Assembly (NCBI GenBank): GCA_021399435.1
Contig: JAJTUP010000037.1
Coordinates: 620,001-684,000 of the forward strand
DNA from: Diaporthe sp. PMI_573
Lineage: Eukaryota > Ascomycota > Sordariomycetes > Diaporthales > Diaporthaceae
Reading direction: 5' to 3'
DNA length: 64,000 nt
Below, piece after piece: positions 1 to 11,811 of the stretch; within the stretch, counting starts at the first letter, position 1, and each line of letters begins with the position of its first letter. Below the pieces are notes generated by a model. That model saw only the letters and a program-made list of their open reading frames with translations. It was not told where the DNA came from and did no database searches. A program made the position numbers and the translations under genes.

Positions 1-1029
1 TGTCAACCGGTGCTTGTGTCCCTGCTCCCGACTGTCAGCCGTTCCCCGGACACCAACGGGCTAGCGCATTTATTAGGCTGCTACTGAGTGTGGCCTAGCA
101 GGTCCGCACACTGGACAGATCGGATCGCCAGGACCAGGTGGATCTCGGGGGGCTCAGCAGATCAAAAGCATAATCATCCTCTCGGAGAGCCGGTTGATGG
201 AGGGTAGGAACAAAGGGTCAAGCTCCGTCCCATGACTGAGATTTGTCGTCCGTTACAGCGGCGAGAACACTGGAAAGCCCACTTTGTGTGACGCACCGCT
301 CAACTCAACCGGACTTGCCCCACCACCTATACACACCTTCTCTCGTCATGTAGTTCCTGGGGAGTGATATCACCAAAGTGACCCTCCTTCCAGGCTGCGG
401 CAGGCCGACCACCTTGGAGTGCACTTGATGCTCCATGACTCAGGCGGATTCGACCCATCTTCCTCCCCAGAGATGTGGTGCCATCTGATTTCGCCCTGCT
501 GTAGGTCAGAATCCATGTTTGCCTCGTTGCATGTCATAGGCACCGTTGGTCCGCTTTGCCTCCCACGACAAGAGTCCTGTCACAGGCGAAGAGCGGCCGC
601 CCGTGCGAGACGCTGGGCTACGATGCAAGTCGTACAATGGGGCATTTATCCTATTTACTTGCGCCTGTCAACCTTGCGACAGGTGGGCCAGTCAACCTCA
701 CCTGAGGAGGCTCGTGCGAGGTACGGCCTGCCTTGGAACGGGGCTGTGGGACGTGGGCCAGGCCACAGGGGCGCCGGGGCGCCACGACCTCGGCAAGACA
801 GCATCTCTCGCTTTGCAGTAAGCAGCCTCGACTGGGGCTGCCACGCTGGGACAGGTGTCGAGTGCCCATGGGAGCTTGGCTTCCTTGCAACCCACGTGGG
901 CAGGGTGACGCTTGCAAGGCAACATCTTGCGTTGCGCACCGAAGGCCTCATGCAACGTCTATGTCACTTGGCCGATGTGCCGACATCGGTCTTGAAGCGG
1001 CGTGCTGTGTAGGTCCAAACACCAGCCCA
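1..1029. other. intergenic, no gene recognised
   Basis: Open frames here are short and of low complexity, and none resembles a known protein. The right part is probably the 3' flank of the FHA-protein gene that ends at 1030 on the minus strand. No repeat, tRNA or transposon signal was seen. Confidence 0.5.
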
Positions 1030-2019
1030 TCAGTCTCTCGAGAGCATAATGACATACTCCCTGGTGCTAAGGCCGAACTTGACCACATCCTTAGGCCTCA
1101 ACTCCAGGTACTGCCGGTCTGGTACCCTGTCACCGTTCAGTTCGGTGCCGTTTGCACTCTCCAGATCGATCAGGTACGGCTTGACCCTCCCGATCTTGTC
1201 GCCAAACTCGTTCCTCTTCTCCGTGTACCGGAACTGGACCACAGCGTGCTGCTTGGAGATGCTGGGGTGCTCGGCAACCATGTCCACCACCGTGGACTCC
1301 CTCCCCACGAGCCAACAGCTCCGGCTCCCCAGCTCAATCGTGTCCACGACGTCGTTGCCCTTGAACACGAACAGCTTCCACTGATCCCGCGCAGGGGGCT
1401 TTCTTGCCTCGGGCGGCTCGTGATACTTTAGTGTGATGGTCGTCCCGTCTGCCTGCGTGACCGAGTTGGAGGCAGCAGCGAGGGCACCTGTATTTCCAAA
1501 GTTGGGTTGCTCTTTGGGCTTTTCGGGCTCTTCGCCGTTGCTGACTGCAAAGGAATCCGCTTGCGACGGCAAAGGGCCAGATCGCCTGGCAACTGGCTGG
1601 CTGTTCTCGCGGTGGCCCTGGCCCTTTTCCGGGGCGGAGTGACGATGGCGGCTGCTCACTTTCTGTGGCGCCTCGTCACCACTGTGGGCTTCCGGAGAGC
1701 GCGAGCGTCTTCGCCGCCGTCTGTGTGACTCTCCGTCTTCAGGCGACCGTGAGTCCCGCCTTCTTCGCCTGCTGTCGCCATCTCGATGTCGCGAACTGTG
1801 CCTCGTGGACCGCGGGCTCCTTGAACGCCTCTTGTGACGGTGTCGGTCCCGATTCCTCTCTGTTGACCTGTCGCGTCTGGCATGGCGTTCTGGCGAGTGG
1901 CGTCCGCGATGGCTTCGCTTGCTCGGCCGATCATGGTCACTGGGTTCGTCAATCCTCTCGTCTATCCGACGCTTGGTCTGGCGCGAGTCATCCTCGTCGT
2001 AGATGCTTCCAGAGCCCAT
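1030..2019 (-). CDS. FHA-domain RES-complex protein, SNIP1/Pml1-like
   Basis: A single-exon gene of 329 residues. The first ~150 residues are an RS-type low-complexity region full of Arg/Ser/His/Asp repeats, as in splicing-associated proteins. Residues ~215-325 form a forkhead-associated domain: the WLVGRE strand, the SISKQHAVVQF phosphothreonine-binding loop, the ESANGTELNG segment and a terminal KFGLSTREYV strand are visible. This arrangement (basic RS tail followed by a C-terminal FHA ending almost at the stop) is that of SNIP1 and yeast Pml1. Those proteins belong to the RES (retention and splicing) complex, which helps intron removal and nuclear retention of unspliced pre-mRNA. The start is the first ATG of the frame and gives MGSGSIYDEDD. 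It is divergent from VPS74 with about 1.2 kb between the starts. Identification is by motif and architecture. Confidence 0.85.
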   Translation of the reverse strand: MGSGSIYDEDDSRQTKRRIDERIDEPSDHDRPSKRSHRGRHSPERHARRDRSTERNRDRHRHKRRSRSPRSTRHSSRHRDGDSRRRRRDSRSPEDGESHRRRRRRSRSPEAHSGDEAPQKVSSRHRHSAPEKGQGHRENSQPVARRSGPLPSQADSFAVSNGEEPEKPKEQPNFGNTGALAAASNSVTQADGTTITLKYHEPPEARKPPARDQWKLFVFKGNDVVDTIELGSRSCWLVGRESTVVDMVAEHPSISKQHAVVQFRYTEKRNEFGDKIGRVKPYLIDLESANGTELNGDRVPDRQYLELRPKDVVKFGLSTREYVIMLSRD

Positions 2020-3256
2020 CTTGGTGATGAGTCCGCAACGGGATGGGGCAAACGGCGGCTGGAGATATTCAAGATGTTGTAGCTTTGTGTGCTAGTTGGT
2101 ACTAAACCTGCGTGCAGCCAGTTCCAGTGTCAGTGTTGGTGTTTGCTTCGAGTGTTGTTGGAAGGAGAAGGTGGTTGTGAGCGAGGTCCAGGCGGCTAGG
2201 CGCGGGAGGGGAAAGATGAGATGGATGGGCTGTTGCGCACAAATTATATCCTTTGCCTTTGTATGCCGACTGCTTGAGCTCGACGGGACCCTGCGGGGGG
2301 GGGCTGACAGGCACTGCAAGGTCAAAATGAAGAGCAGCAGGTGGTATCCTGTGAGAAGTTATCTTGATACGGTAGAAATAAATGGTCTGAATGGGATGCG
2401 GGCAGGCATTTGCAGCAAGACGGCAGGGTGCGCGGTAGGTGCGCTTTGTCCGGTAGCTACTGGGTCACCTTGACATCCCACCTCGCAGTGTGCTGCAGCA
2501 CAGCCCAGACAGACAGAAGAGAACAGCACACACTGCGCTGCCACACACTCACTCCCTTTCCTCGAGGCTTGAAACCCCGTGTGAGCCACGAACCTCCCTT
2601 TCCTCGAGGCTGTCTTCCCTCAACAGGTATGTTAATCGACGTGGTCTTATCCGGTTCATACTCAACAGCAACTCCTCCAGGCCCTGGCCCTTCACCTCGT
2701 CACAAGGGCGACGACACCATCCACGCAGCAGTGTAGGGGTCTCAGCCTCTGCCTCTAACTCAACCTCTGCCTACCGCCTGCTTATTATTACCTGCCTGCC
2801 TCCCTGCCTGCCTGCCTGCCACCAACCTAATCTCCGTCCGTGGGGCTGCACTGCGAAATACGGGCCACCTCCATTTCGTCGTCCATACTCTCGTCTAATC
2901 CATCAGCGCGCCCGGCTTTTTCCCAGCAGCCAGCATAGACCCATTGCCCTCGGAGGGATTAGACCCTCTCGCCTACGCTCCGAACTTAGCCTGGCACCTT
3001 GTCACGGCCTACACTGGTCCCTCGTCCCGCTTCATTATCCCCGATCGCGAACCCCTTCCGACCCGGCTCAACCACCGAGCCCAACACATCGTCCACGCCG
3101 CCCCCGAGAACCCGCCCCGAGCTTGGCCACTCGTCGCCTTGGCCACCTGGCTGCTCTCCACAGCCCCGAAGCTTCGCGATCCAGTCATTTCGGCCGACGA
3201 ATTCTGGCCCTGTCCAAATCGCCTCACACAAGCACACTACCCACTTCCACACCGCA
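2020..3256. promoter_or_regulatory. divergent promoter region, FHA gene / VPS74
   Basis: About 1.2 kb between two divergent starts. It has a 15-base duplication (cctttcctcgaggct near 2557 and again near 2600) and a CCTG-rich microsatellite at about 2791-2820. The stretch before VPS74 is pyrimidine-rich, which is usual for fungal leaders. Overlapping open frames here (for example 2490-3278) have biased composition and no recognisable domain. Confidence 0.5.
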
Positions 3257-4582
3257 ATGTCATCGTCTTCGGGTTTGACCAGACGCAGGGGCGGTGGCGG
3301 AGGCGCTGCTGCCGAGGGCGAGAGCAGCAACGGTGGCATCCAACGAAACAACTCCTCGAGCAACTTCGATAATACCCCCGAGACGAGCTACGAGAGCAAC
3401 GAAAATGGCCACAAGATCGCATTCGACCCACGAGACATCAGCGAGAGCACAGAGCGCAGCAAGCAGCCCAAGCTGACTCTAATGGAGGAAGTCCTCCTGC
3501 TGGGGCTCAAGGACAAGCAGGTTCGTTCAGTCTCCGCCCTTGTTGGGAATGCTGGCGCAAGCGCCGAGACCCTCGCCAACGCGACCGGGCTGCCGCTGCG
3601 TCTGCGTCTACCGCGTTGCTAATGTCTCGGGCGGGCAGGGATACCTCTCTTTCTGGAATGACAACATATCGTATGCTCTTCGAGGCTGTATCGTCCTGGA
3701 GCTTGCCCTTCGTGGCAGGATCAGCATGCAGAAGGACCCCTCGAGAAGGCGCTTCCCCCTGCCAGACCGGGTCATTGAGGTTGTTGATGATACACTGACG
3801 GGAGAGGTGCTGCTCGACGAGGCCCTCAAGATGATGAAGGCGAGCGAGAAGATGAGCGTCAGCTCATGGATCGACCTAATGAGTGGTGCGTAAGCCACTG
3901 GGCTTGAAATTCCGATCCAGACCCCAATCGGGGCTCCATTCCTCGGTGTCGGGCCGCTGACTTGTGTTCTGGTTGTTGCAGGCGAGACATGGAACCTTAT
4001 GAAGATCGGTTACCAGCTGAAGCAAGTGCGTGAGCGACTGGCAAAGGGGCTCGTCGACAAGGGCATACTGCGCACCGAGAAGCGCAACTTCCTGCTCTTC
4101 GACATGGCAACCCATCCGGTCGCCGACGGCGGCGCGAAGGAGGAAATCCGGCGGCGCGTCAGGAACGTTCTCACCCAGAGGACAGTTGTCCTTCCAGCAA
4201 CGCAGTGGCTCCCCGAAAACCTCGAGTTCCGGTACACACGAACAATCGCAATGGTATGCGCAGCCTACGCGGCTAATGTCCTCGAGAATGCGCTGTCCAC
4301 CCTGGGCCACGAGGCCAGGGAGCGCGCGTTCGCCCAGACCGACGAGCTGCTGGCCGAATACAGCCAGTTCCCATTTGGAAAGAAGGCTACTGGGAACGGG
4401 ATTGGCGCCAACTTGCCACAAGTCATCTCTGAGGTTGGCCTTCCTTCGCCCTTGGCTCGTGTTTTTGAGTTTTGGTACTGACGATTCCTCAGGAGGTCAA
4501 CAAGGCCAAGGACAAGGAGCTCCAACTCGAGGTTGTGGCTGCCTGCCTCAACGTCTTCACCCGCCTCGACTCCCTCCTGTAA
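3257..4582 (+). CDS. VPS74: Vps74/GOLPH3, Golgi PI4P-binding protein
   Basis: Four exons (3257-3520, 3639-3885, 3982-4433, 4493-4582) join to 350 residues, close to the yeast length. The N-terminus has a short basic LTRRRGG stretch and a disordered Ser/Asn segment. The GPP34 domain then runs from [17 protein letters not shown] to the end, with [16 protein letters not shown], the LRGRI strand, [19 protein letters not shown] and the C-terminal [10 protein letters not shown] all characteristic. Family knowledge: Vps74 binds PI4P on Golgi membranes and the cytosolic tails of glycosyltransferases, packing them into COPI vesicles and keeping them in the Golgi. Exon junctions restore the conserved protein exactly in frame. 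The last donor (GTTGGC) is weak but the join SE|EV is supported by the protein. The upstream in-frame extension from 2999 is rejected because GOLPH3 proteins start near [13 protein letters not shown]. Confidence 0.95.
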
Positions 4583-5287
4583 TGGGGTGAGGCTTTGCGG
4601 GCACAATGTATCAGTACAACCCATAATGACAATCTTGCTCTGATCCAGCGGGTGCAAGGCCCCCAAGCTCCAGACAATTCGAGGGTATGGATGCGACTGG
4701 GCTGGAACCCGGGAGAGACCTAACGGGGCATTGAAAACCCTGTGAAAGGATGGCAGGAGAAGGACGGGTGTAAGCGGCGGGTGTTATTCATGCGAACGGC
4801 CGGGCGTCCTTTCAACTCACTCAAACGGCATGGAAACCTGGATGAACAATCGGTGAAAGGAGGCTCTAGGGACGCAAAACGAACGAGAATGGCATTGTCG
4901 TTATGACCACAAAACTAACCCAATTTCCCCCACTTCGCGGGTGAACAAAAACCAGGAGTTTCCGCAGGCCATATTTTCTCAAACACTGGCATAATTTTCA
5001 AATCGCTTCATTTTTGACACCTTGGCTGGTATTTTCTTGCATCTGGCTGCTGGAGATGACAGCTCTCATGATCAAGTATCCGATTACCATTCAACGCCGA
5101 CATTCTGCTATCACTTTCCCACAGCTATGCTGGTGACCGCTCTTGTGACGCCGAGGTTGTAAGAGGCAAAATATGTACAGTTCCTCCCGAGACTACTCTC
5201 GCCGGTGAATCGGCTTTAGGTGTGAGAACCAACCCGGTCGGTTCTCCCCGTCCCTCTTGTCCATTTTGATTTTGTCTTTTGTGTTGT
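4583..5287. other. convergent 3' region, no gene seen
   Basis: About 700 bases between the stops of VPS74 (+) and SURF6 (-). It is more AT-rich than its flanks and probably carries both 3' UTRs. Small frames overlapping it are antisense shadows of the lysine-rich SURF6 tail. Confidence 0.5.
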
Positions 5288-7034
5288 CTACTTTCTCCTG
5301 CCAAACCCGCTGCCCTCGAAGCCGGGGCGGCTCTTCTTGGCCGGGGACTTGCCGCCGCCCTTCTTCTTGCCTCCCTTGCCCGCCTGCTTGGTCTCCTTGC
5401 GCTTGCGGATGTTTTCCTCGCGCTTCTGCTGGCGCTGTTTCTGTGCCTTCTGTACGCCCTGTACACGTTCTGTCCACTCCTTCTCGCTCTTCTTCTTAGC
5501 CTTGTCCTTGCGCTTGACGGCCTTCTTGAGCAGAGACTCGTCATTATGGACCTTCTCACCCTCGGCCTTCCTTCTGGCTGCGAGCCACGTCTCCTTCTCC
5601 AACACTTCTTTCCGCTTGCCGTCTTCCAGCCCTGCCAGACGCTTCTTTTGCGCCTCCAGCTTCGCGAGCGCGCCCTTGGGGTCCATCGGGCCCTTTTTCT
5701 TGCCGTTCTTGTCCTTCGTATAGCTCAGGTCGTGCGACATCTGTGTGCCGTCCGCGAATGCCACCCGTCCAAACGAGAAGTTCAGGTCATGCTCCGGCGA
5801 GCCGAAGCTGAGCATGGGCGAGTTCCGCGCGCTAGCCAGCGCCTCCTCGCGTTTCTTGTCCTCGGCCTCCTTGGCCTTCTGTCGAAGCTCCTTCTTGTGG
5901 GCCTTGCGCTCGGCCAGCTTCTTGCGTCGCGACTCGATCAGTTCCTCCCGCGTGCGTATCGGCTTTCCGTCGGGTCCATCCGCCTTGCGGGCTGCGCGCA
6001 GGGCCGCGATCTTGGCGGCCAGGCGGGCGCGGAGCTCAGTGGTGTCAGACGGGACCTTGATTTTCCTGGACTTGTCTGCAGATGCGTTCTCGCTGGCTAT
6101 TGAAGTTGTGGTGCTTTCGGGTTCAGCGGATGGCTCGTCGGGTTCAGCCGTGTCGAAGGTGGGGGATGAGGGTGAAGATGCTTGGGACGACGATGTGAGA
6201 TTTGCGTCCTCTTCCGCCAGACCCGACACATCAGTGGGCCTCATGTCCTTGTGTGGTTTGGTCTCCTCCTCGTCCGCTGCTTCCTTCGACGGTCTAACAT
6301 CATCACCTGGCGTCGTTGGGTCATCTTCGTTCCTTGTTGCAGAAACGTCTTCCTCGACGGCTTTCGCCGCCTTTGTCTTCTTCTTCTCGGCGTTCTTGTC
6401 TGCCTTTCTCTGCTTCTTCGATAATTTTTTCTCCTGGTGCGTCGATAACTTCTCCGTCTTGGCTTCGTCGTCTGTAGTAGGCTGGGCTGCCTTGACTGTC
6501 TCGGTCGCTTCGTCATCAACCACTTTGCGCTTCTTGAGGCCTTCTCCTGGCGCCTCCTTGCTGATACCACGCAGCTGCAGCTCTTGGGCTTCGTCTTCAT
6601 CCACGACACTTCCATCGTCACTTGGCTCGAGCTCCTGTGCCTTGCGCTTATTCCGGACCCGTTCGTCAAGAACCTCCTTGGCATTCCGGTTCAGCGCGCT
6701 GTCCGGGTCCAACTTGCTCCGCTTGGCAGCTCTGGCCTGCTCCTTTGTCTGCTTCTTTCTCTGCCATTGATCCTGCAATGCCGGCGTGTTGTGTGAGCTG
6801 GCTGAAACACGGAGAGAGCGCGTGGCCTGGTAGAGGCGGGGCAGACTGGAGAATGACATACACTTGTGTCTTCGCCGTAATAGAGCTTGGCTGGAATCAG
6901 GGACAACAGGCTATCGAAGGCCTCGGAATGGTCGCGCAAACGATCCTATAGACATGTGCGCGTCAGTCGGCCGGAGCGGTCAGCGGCAGGGGTGATGGAT
7001 GTGGTAGCCAAACCTTTAATGATGAGTCGGCCAT
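5288..7034 (-). CDS. RRP14: SURF6/Rrp14 nucleolar ribosome-biogenesis protein
   Basis: Three exons read right to left: 7014-7034 (MADSSLK), 6862-6945 and 5288-6772, giving 529 residues. The short second exon encodes the conserved N-terminal SURF6 block (DRLRDHSEAFDSLLSLIPAK, then LYYGEDTS) and joins DQWQRKKQTKEQ across a GTATGT...TTGCAG intron. The middle is acidic and Ser-rich. From about residue 275 the SURF6 domain follows, with LRARLAAKIAALRAARK, RTREELIESRRKKLAERK, a conserved NDLNF-like beta segment (DLNFSFGRVAF) and a lysine-rich helical tail. The C-terminus is a nucleolar-type KKKGGGKSPAKKSRPG stretch. Yeast Rrp14 acts in early 60S and 40S rRNA processing in the nucleolus. The long single frame starting at 6859 is not the true start: its first 29 codons are intron. 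Confidence 0.94.
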
Positions 7035-7932
7035 TTTGAGAGAATAGGATGTCTCTAGGTGAGTGAATCGAAATGGACGGGCAATTCGTCTGGGTGGCTC
7101 TACCACTTCGAAGTCGCCGTCTTTGAGGGCACATTCGAACCATTGGTGGTTGGAATATTTTTTGGGTGGGGATTCGAAATCTTGGCGCTGTCTTATCTCG
7201 GGTGGACGTTCTTATCCAAGTACACTAAGATCGATGTACCCTAGTGCCTGTTCCCCAGCTTGCTACCGTAGGTAGCCCTGTCCAGCCTCCATGGATCATT
7301 GGATACAGCCCCGGCCAGGGACCAGACCCACCAAGCTCCCGCCTACCTTAGACTTCACCCAAACATACAGTGCGTGCTGTAATCCAACCAGCGATTCTCA
7401 TCGAGGAAAATGCACGAGGTAAGTTCATGTGAGACCACCTTTGAGGAATCTTCATCTTGAAAAGCAACCTGCAAGGTCGGTGGAAATCGTACCGCCTACC
7501 ACAGTGTGCAAGGGTTTACAAGCTATAGCATCCCGAGGATTTCAGTCGTGCCTTTGCGACTTTGTGCAGAATAAGGGAAACCACCACACAGGGGATATGA
7601 ACATTTTTTTTTGGCTTTTCTTCCCCGGAGGAGTGTAATTACACAGTCAGAGCCTTTCTGCTGTTTCCGGTCCTCGTCCCTCTTCCTGTCCACCGGACTC
7701 CAGGACTCCTAGTGCCAATTCGTAAGCATAATACAATATTGCCATGTACTTGTTCCAACCAAGCAATACCCGCAAAACTCCTTAACGCTATGCTGTAGCA
7801 CTCATCACCCCATGGACGTCTTCATTCTTCCAGCGTCTGGCCGACACTTCTCTCCAAGCATAACCCATGTCCTCCCATATATAGCTTCACACTCATACAC
7901 ATCAGGCTCCTCGTTTGCCAGGCGGACCTGTT
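7035..7932. other. intergenic, SURF6 promoter and EXO1 3' side; doubtful small ORF
   Basis: About 900 bases between two minus-strand genes. A palindromic CTACCGTAGGTAG element lies near 7262-7274. On the plus strand an ATG at about 7410 is followed after three codons by a perfect GTAAGT donor, and a stretch open to 7638 lies downstream. The product resembles nothing known, so no gene is called. Confidence 0.4.
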
Positions 7933-10386
7933 TCAGGCATACACAAATCGCGATAGGTCCAGTCGGTTGCCTGAATGGTGGGATTCATCGACAAGTCCAA
8001 GCGGTGGGTCGTTCTCCTCGTCATCATCTAAGATGATCTGATCCTCGCTGCCGCCAGGCCTGTTCAGAGCCTCGACTTCTGCCAGATCGACCTTTGGCAA
8101 CGGCACAAAAGCCGGATTGGTCGGCAGGGAATCTATAGCATCTTTCAGACTGTGCCGCCTCCTTGGAACTCCAACAGATGGCTTCGATTTGAGAAAAGGC
8201 GAATGGTTGCCCTTGCCTCGCTGCACGGCCTGGGCACCGATACGTTGCAAAGGTGTCTGAATCAGAGTATCCGCTGGCAAACGGACACGCGGTCTCGACT
8301 CCGAGCCCTGGGCGCTCGACGCCGGCGTGGGAAGTCCGAAAGCCATGCGGGTCTTGTTTGCAGTCTTTGGCAAATCTGGTGTACACGAAAATTCCTTGAT
8401 CAAGCCGCGCAGAGACTCCGCAGCTCCCGCCTCGTTCTCCCTGGCGTTTCTTTTTGCTCCCCCCTGGTCTTGATCGCGGTCGCACACCTTTTGGGGTTTG
8501 ATTGGGCTGTCTCTGACAACATTATCGTTGATGTCATTAGCCTCTGGAACCGCGGATGGTTCTGAACAGGTTCCGTCCTGGAAGATCTGCAATTCGTCGT
8601 TGCCTCTCGAGGCTCTTGATTCACCCCATTGCCCGTCGATTTCGGGCAAGCTCGCAAGAGCCTCCTCGATCGAGTCATCCGATAAGAGCGTAGCATCATC
8701 AGAGGTCTGGTGATGCTTGGGCGACTGCACAGAAGGAAAAAACCTGCTTTTCTGAGGTAACTGATCTGCTGCCTCACTTTCTTTGTCATCCTCACAGAGT
8801 CGTGCCTTTTTCAGCGGTCTCCCTTCAGTGACGGATATACGTCTGGTTGGGCCAGCTGTCCGTCGACGCGCCGATGTTTGGTTCATGGATGGATCCAGAT
8901 CCGAGAGTGTTTGGGATATTGGTTCCGTTCTGCGGCGCTGGATCAAAGTATACGGCCGAGTCGATGGGGAGCGGGTGCTCCCATCTATATATGGCCTCGG
9001 CAAGGGGAAGACCCGCGGCGTCAGCCCATTCTGCGTGAGAGCAGCCACTCTTCCGGCATCAAGAGAGAAGCAGTTGCGATCCATCTCTGCCATGGCGATA
9101 CGTCTATCACCTTGGAAGTAAGCACCAATAGGTTTACCCAGAGATGGTCTGCTCTGCTGGGCCGTCGCAGGTGTCACGGCCGATGGCCGCGTCGTGACGT
9201 TCGTCCTGCGATTCCCTGGGAGTGGAGCGACAACAATCGGCAGCTTGGAAATCGGGTTCACATCTCCCACTGCTATCGCCTTGGCAAGTTCTCGACCAAT
9301 CCTCGCACCGATATACGGCATCTCATCGATGTCCAACGGTGATGAGGCAGGTGGCTCAGTCAAGAGAACGATGTCCTTCTTCTCAGGACAGAAGACACGT
9401 TGATACAGAAAAGTCAACTCTGCTTGCTTGTACTGGGCAAGGTAGTTCTCCGAGACGCGAAACTTGCCGTCAAACTGCAGCATCCGGATCACGCGCTCCG
9501 GCGTCTTGTACTTGCGCATCATCCGGTATGCTGTCTTTAAGCCCATGTTGCCGATGCCTTCGAGGTAGTCACAACCGCTGAATATGGTCATCTGACGGAA
9601 CTGTTCGTCGGTCCAGCCAGTGAGCGATATCTCGCGCACGGCGCAGAAGTCTTTCCGATTGATCTCGATGCATTGGCCGTGCTGGTCCATCTTGGTGAGC
9701 AACCGCTTGGCTCCAAAGACCAAGAGATCAGAGTCTTCGGAGATGATGCCATTGATAAAGCCATGCCGCTCTAGGTAGACCAATTGTGAGTCAGCCTCGT
9801 AGGGAGCGACTACATACGGGACGTCCGCTTTCTTCAACTCCTCGATGAGGTGCCTGGCCATTTCCGGGGTGATGTCGATGGCCTTTTGGAACTCGAACTG
9901 AGCCTGCGATGGCTTGCCAGCCTTGAGGAGCTCGAGGCCAGCCCTTCGGCTCTGCTCGCGACGTTTCTCTCGCGCGGCCTCGGTGTGGGCCTTGCTGGGA
10001 AGGAAATCGCCATCAAATACCAGGTACGGGGTGACACCGAAATGTTTGACCATTCTGACACGATGCATGGCAAAGTCGACATATCTACGCGACAGTCAGA
10101 GGCAAGACAACTCATGGGTGTAGGTGATATCGACTCACCTGCTGGTCGGCCTTCCCTGGGCTAGCTCGATGGCACAGCTCACAGCACCCCGATGGAGCCA
10201 TCCGTAAGCATCAACCCCGAGCACCTCACCGGAAAACTTCTTCAGCTCCGTGGGCTTCTGGATGGATTTGAGCAAAGGGAGAAGCCCTTTTGGCACATAT
10301 TAGCAATGTAGATCTCAGTCTGGGTGGCCAGGAGAGTAGTGTCAAGGGAGAAGGGCACACGAATGATGCGTACCTTGGATGCCCAT
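7933..10386 (-). CDS. EXO1: Exonuclease 1, Rad2/XPG-family 5'-3' exonuclease
   Basis: Three exons (10374-10386, 10139-10286, 7933-10084) give 770 residues. The first exon is only 13 nt (MGIQ plus one base). The XPG N-domain starts MGIQGLLPLLKS and carries D30 in VLGVDAYGWLHR and D78 in LVFDGD. The XPG I-domain has E150 and D152 (APYEADSQL) and D171/D173 (SEDSDLL). The helix-hairpin-helix contains D226 in GCDYLEGIGN. All of these metal ligands of the family are present, so the enzyme should be active. The C-terminal ~450 residues are disordered, as in other Exo1 proteins, where this part binds mismatch-repair factors. Exo1 resects DNA ends and excises mismatched strands in the nucleus. Its start lies about 690 bp from the divergent TMA16. 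Confidence 0.96.
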
Positions 10387-11073
10387 TTTCTGTGAAGGAA
10401 CCTGCCGGTGGATATGTGCGCGGACGGATGGCAGGATTGTCGTAGGCAGATCATCAGGAGGCAATGCGTTGGATGTGCTCTACATGTACGTTGTTTGGAT
10501 CTGGGGCGGAGCGTTGGGTCCAGTTCAGCCCGCAGCGGGGACGCGGTCGGAGCGAGGTTGTGTGTATGTGTTGATGTTTACTTTGCGGCAGGCGCGACAC
10601 AGATCAGCCACAAAGTGTAGACGAGTGCGGGTGCAAGCGAGCAAGACGACCCGGCAATGGCTGGGCAGAGGGCAGAGGGCAGAGGGCAGCTCTCGTGTGC
10701 CTTGACAGGATGGGACATGCGCGGGACTGGGAAGGCTTCTACTACAGAGTACAGACGGAAGGAATCATGAGGAGATGGACAATTGCTGGACCACTGCTAG
10801 GGCGACCCACATCATACAGAGGGCACTGGGCAGGCGCGTCTGTAGACCGCGTTTTCTAGCTAGGCCGAGACTTTCCCCGGCAACGGGTCTGCAGGGGTAG
10901 CCCCTGCTCAGAAGGGCCCTGCCGCTCTAGAAGGTGGGGGGGGGGAAAAGACGATGACCTACTTATCTGACCGACAACTCGATATAAAATTCTACATGTG
11001 GGCGTCGGCATACTGCAATATCGACATTGACAAATCAACCTCCCCCGTGCAGCACTCGTACCTCTCTCTCACA
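10387..11073. promoter_or_regulatory. divergent promoter region, EXO1 / TMA16
   Basis: About 690 bases between divergent starts. It includes a GGGCAGA heptamer repeated about four times at 10663-10689 and a G8 run near 10940. No coding region is seen. Confidence 0.5.
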
Positions 11074-11811
11074 ATGCCCAAATCCTTGGAAAAGACGAGG
11101 AAGCGCATTGCCAAAAAGCGGAATGGCAACGTCGTCCTTCACGAGTTCTCGCGCGACACCAAGAAGCTTCACAAGGCCCAAGTCCGTGACGAACGTCTCG
11201 AGAAGCTTGCCGCCGCCAGGAAGAAGCACGATCAACCCCTGGGTTCGCAACGCCCCTTTTCTTCCCTGGCCTGTCCGTCGCCCTTGCTGGCATTGCTGAC
11301 AATCATGTCCACTTAGTCCACAGAGTCACTTTCTTTCATAAGGCTGCCCAAGAGAATGACGGCCAGACTTTCGATCTGGCCAAGGTGCAGGGGCTCATCA
11401 ACGAGTAAGTCGTCATGCCTCATCGTCTCTTGCCGGTCTCTTGCCGGTCGCTCACTGATTACGACACAGATATGTGCATCAGCATGACCAAGAGCTGGAG
11501 AAACTCAAAAAGTCGCGCCGCCCAGGAAGGCCGGCAAGCGCCAAGGAGGATCTACTTAGGTTGAAGGCCGAGACTCTGCGCAAGGAACAACAGAACGGCT
11601 TCTGTAAGTCGCAACATAACCACAAACTCCCTCTCCGAGATCACTACTGACCGGCTCCATTCAAGTTCTCCCAGATCTTTCAAAGCAAGATAATATCGAT
11701 TTGCTTAAAAGATGGGAAGGGGCATGGTCCTTCCTGGCCTCCATGTCTTATGTCCGTATAAACGAGGCTGGCACTGTCAAACCATCCAGCTTCCCACCTA
11801 GCAGCCAGTGA
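11074..11811 (+). CDS. TMA16: TMA16, translation machinery-associated / pre-60S factor
   Basis: Four exons (11074-11242, 11317-11404, 11470-11603, 11666-11811) join to 178 residues, the usual size for the family. The protein begins MPKSLEKTRKRIAKKRNGNV and contains the basic block RDTKKLHKAQVRDERLEKL. The conserved HRVTFFHKAAQE block follows, then a helix rich in Arg/Glu, and the C-terminal LLKRWEGAW...YVRINEAG segment. These are diagnostic for the Tma16 family, which binds nuclear pre-60S particles. The first intron has a weak GTTCGC donor but the join DQPL-VHRV is as expected. Intron 2 holds a 10-base tandem duplication. The gene is too fragmented to appear as one open frame. Confidence 0.92.

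Noticed and set aside
5279..6770. Plus-strand frames of 274 and 341 codons rich in Leu/Ser/Phe
   Set aside because: Antisense of the Lys/Glu-rich SURF6 coding sequence.
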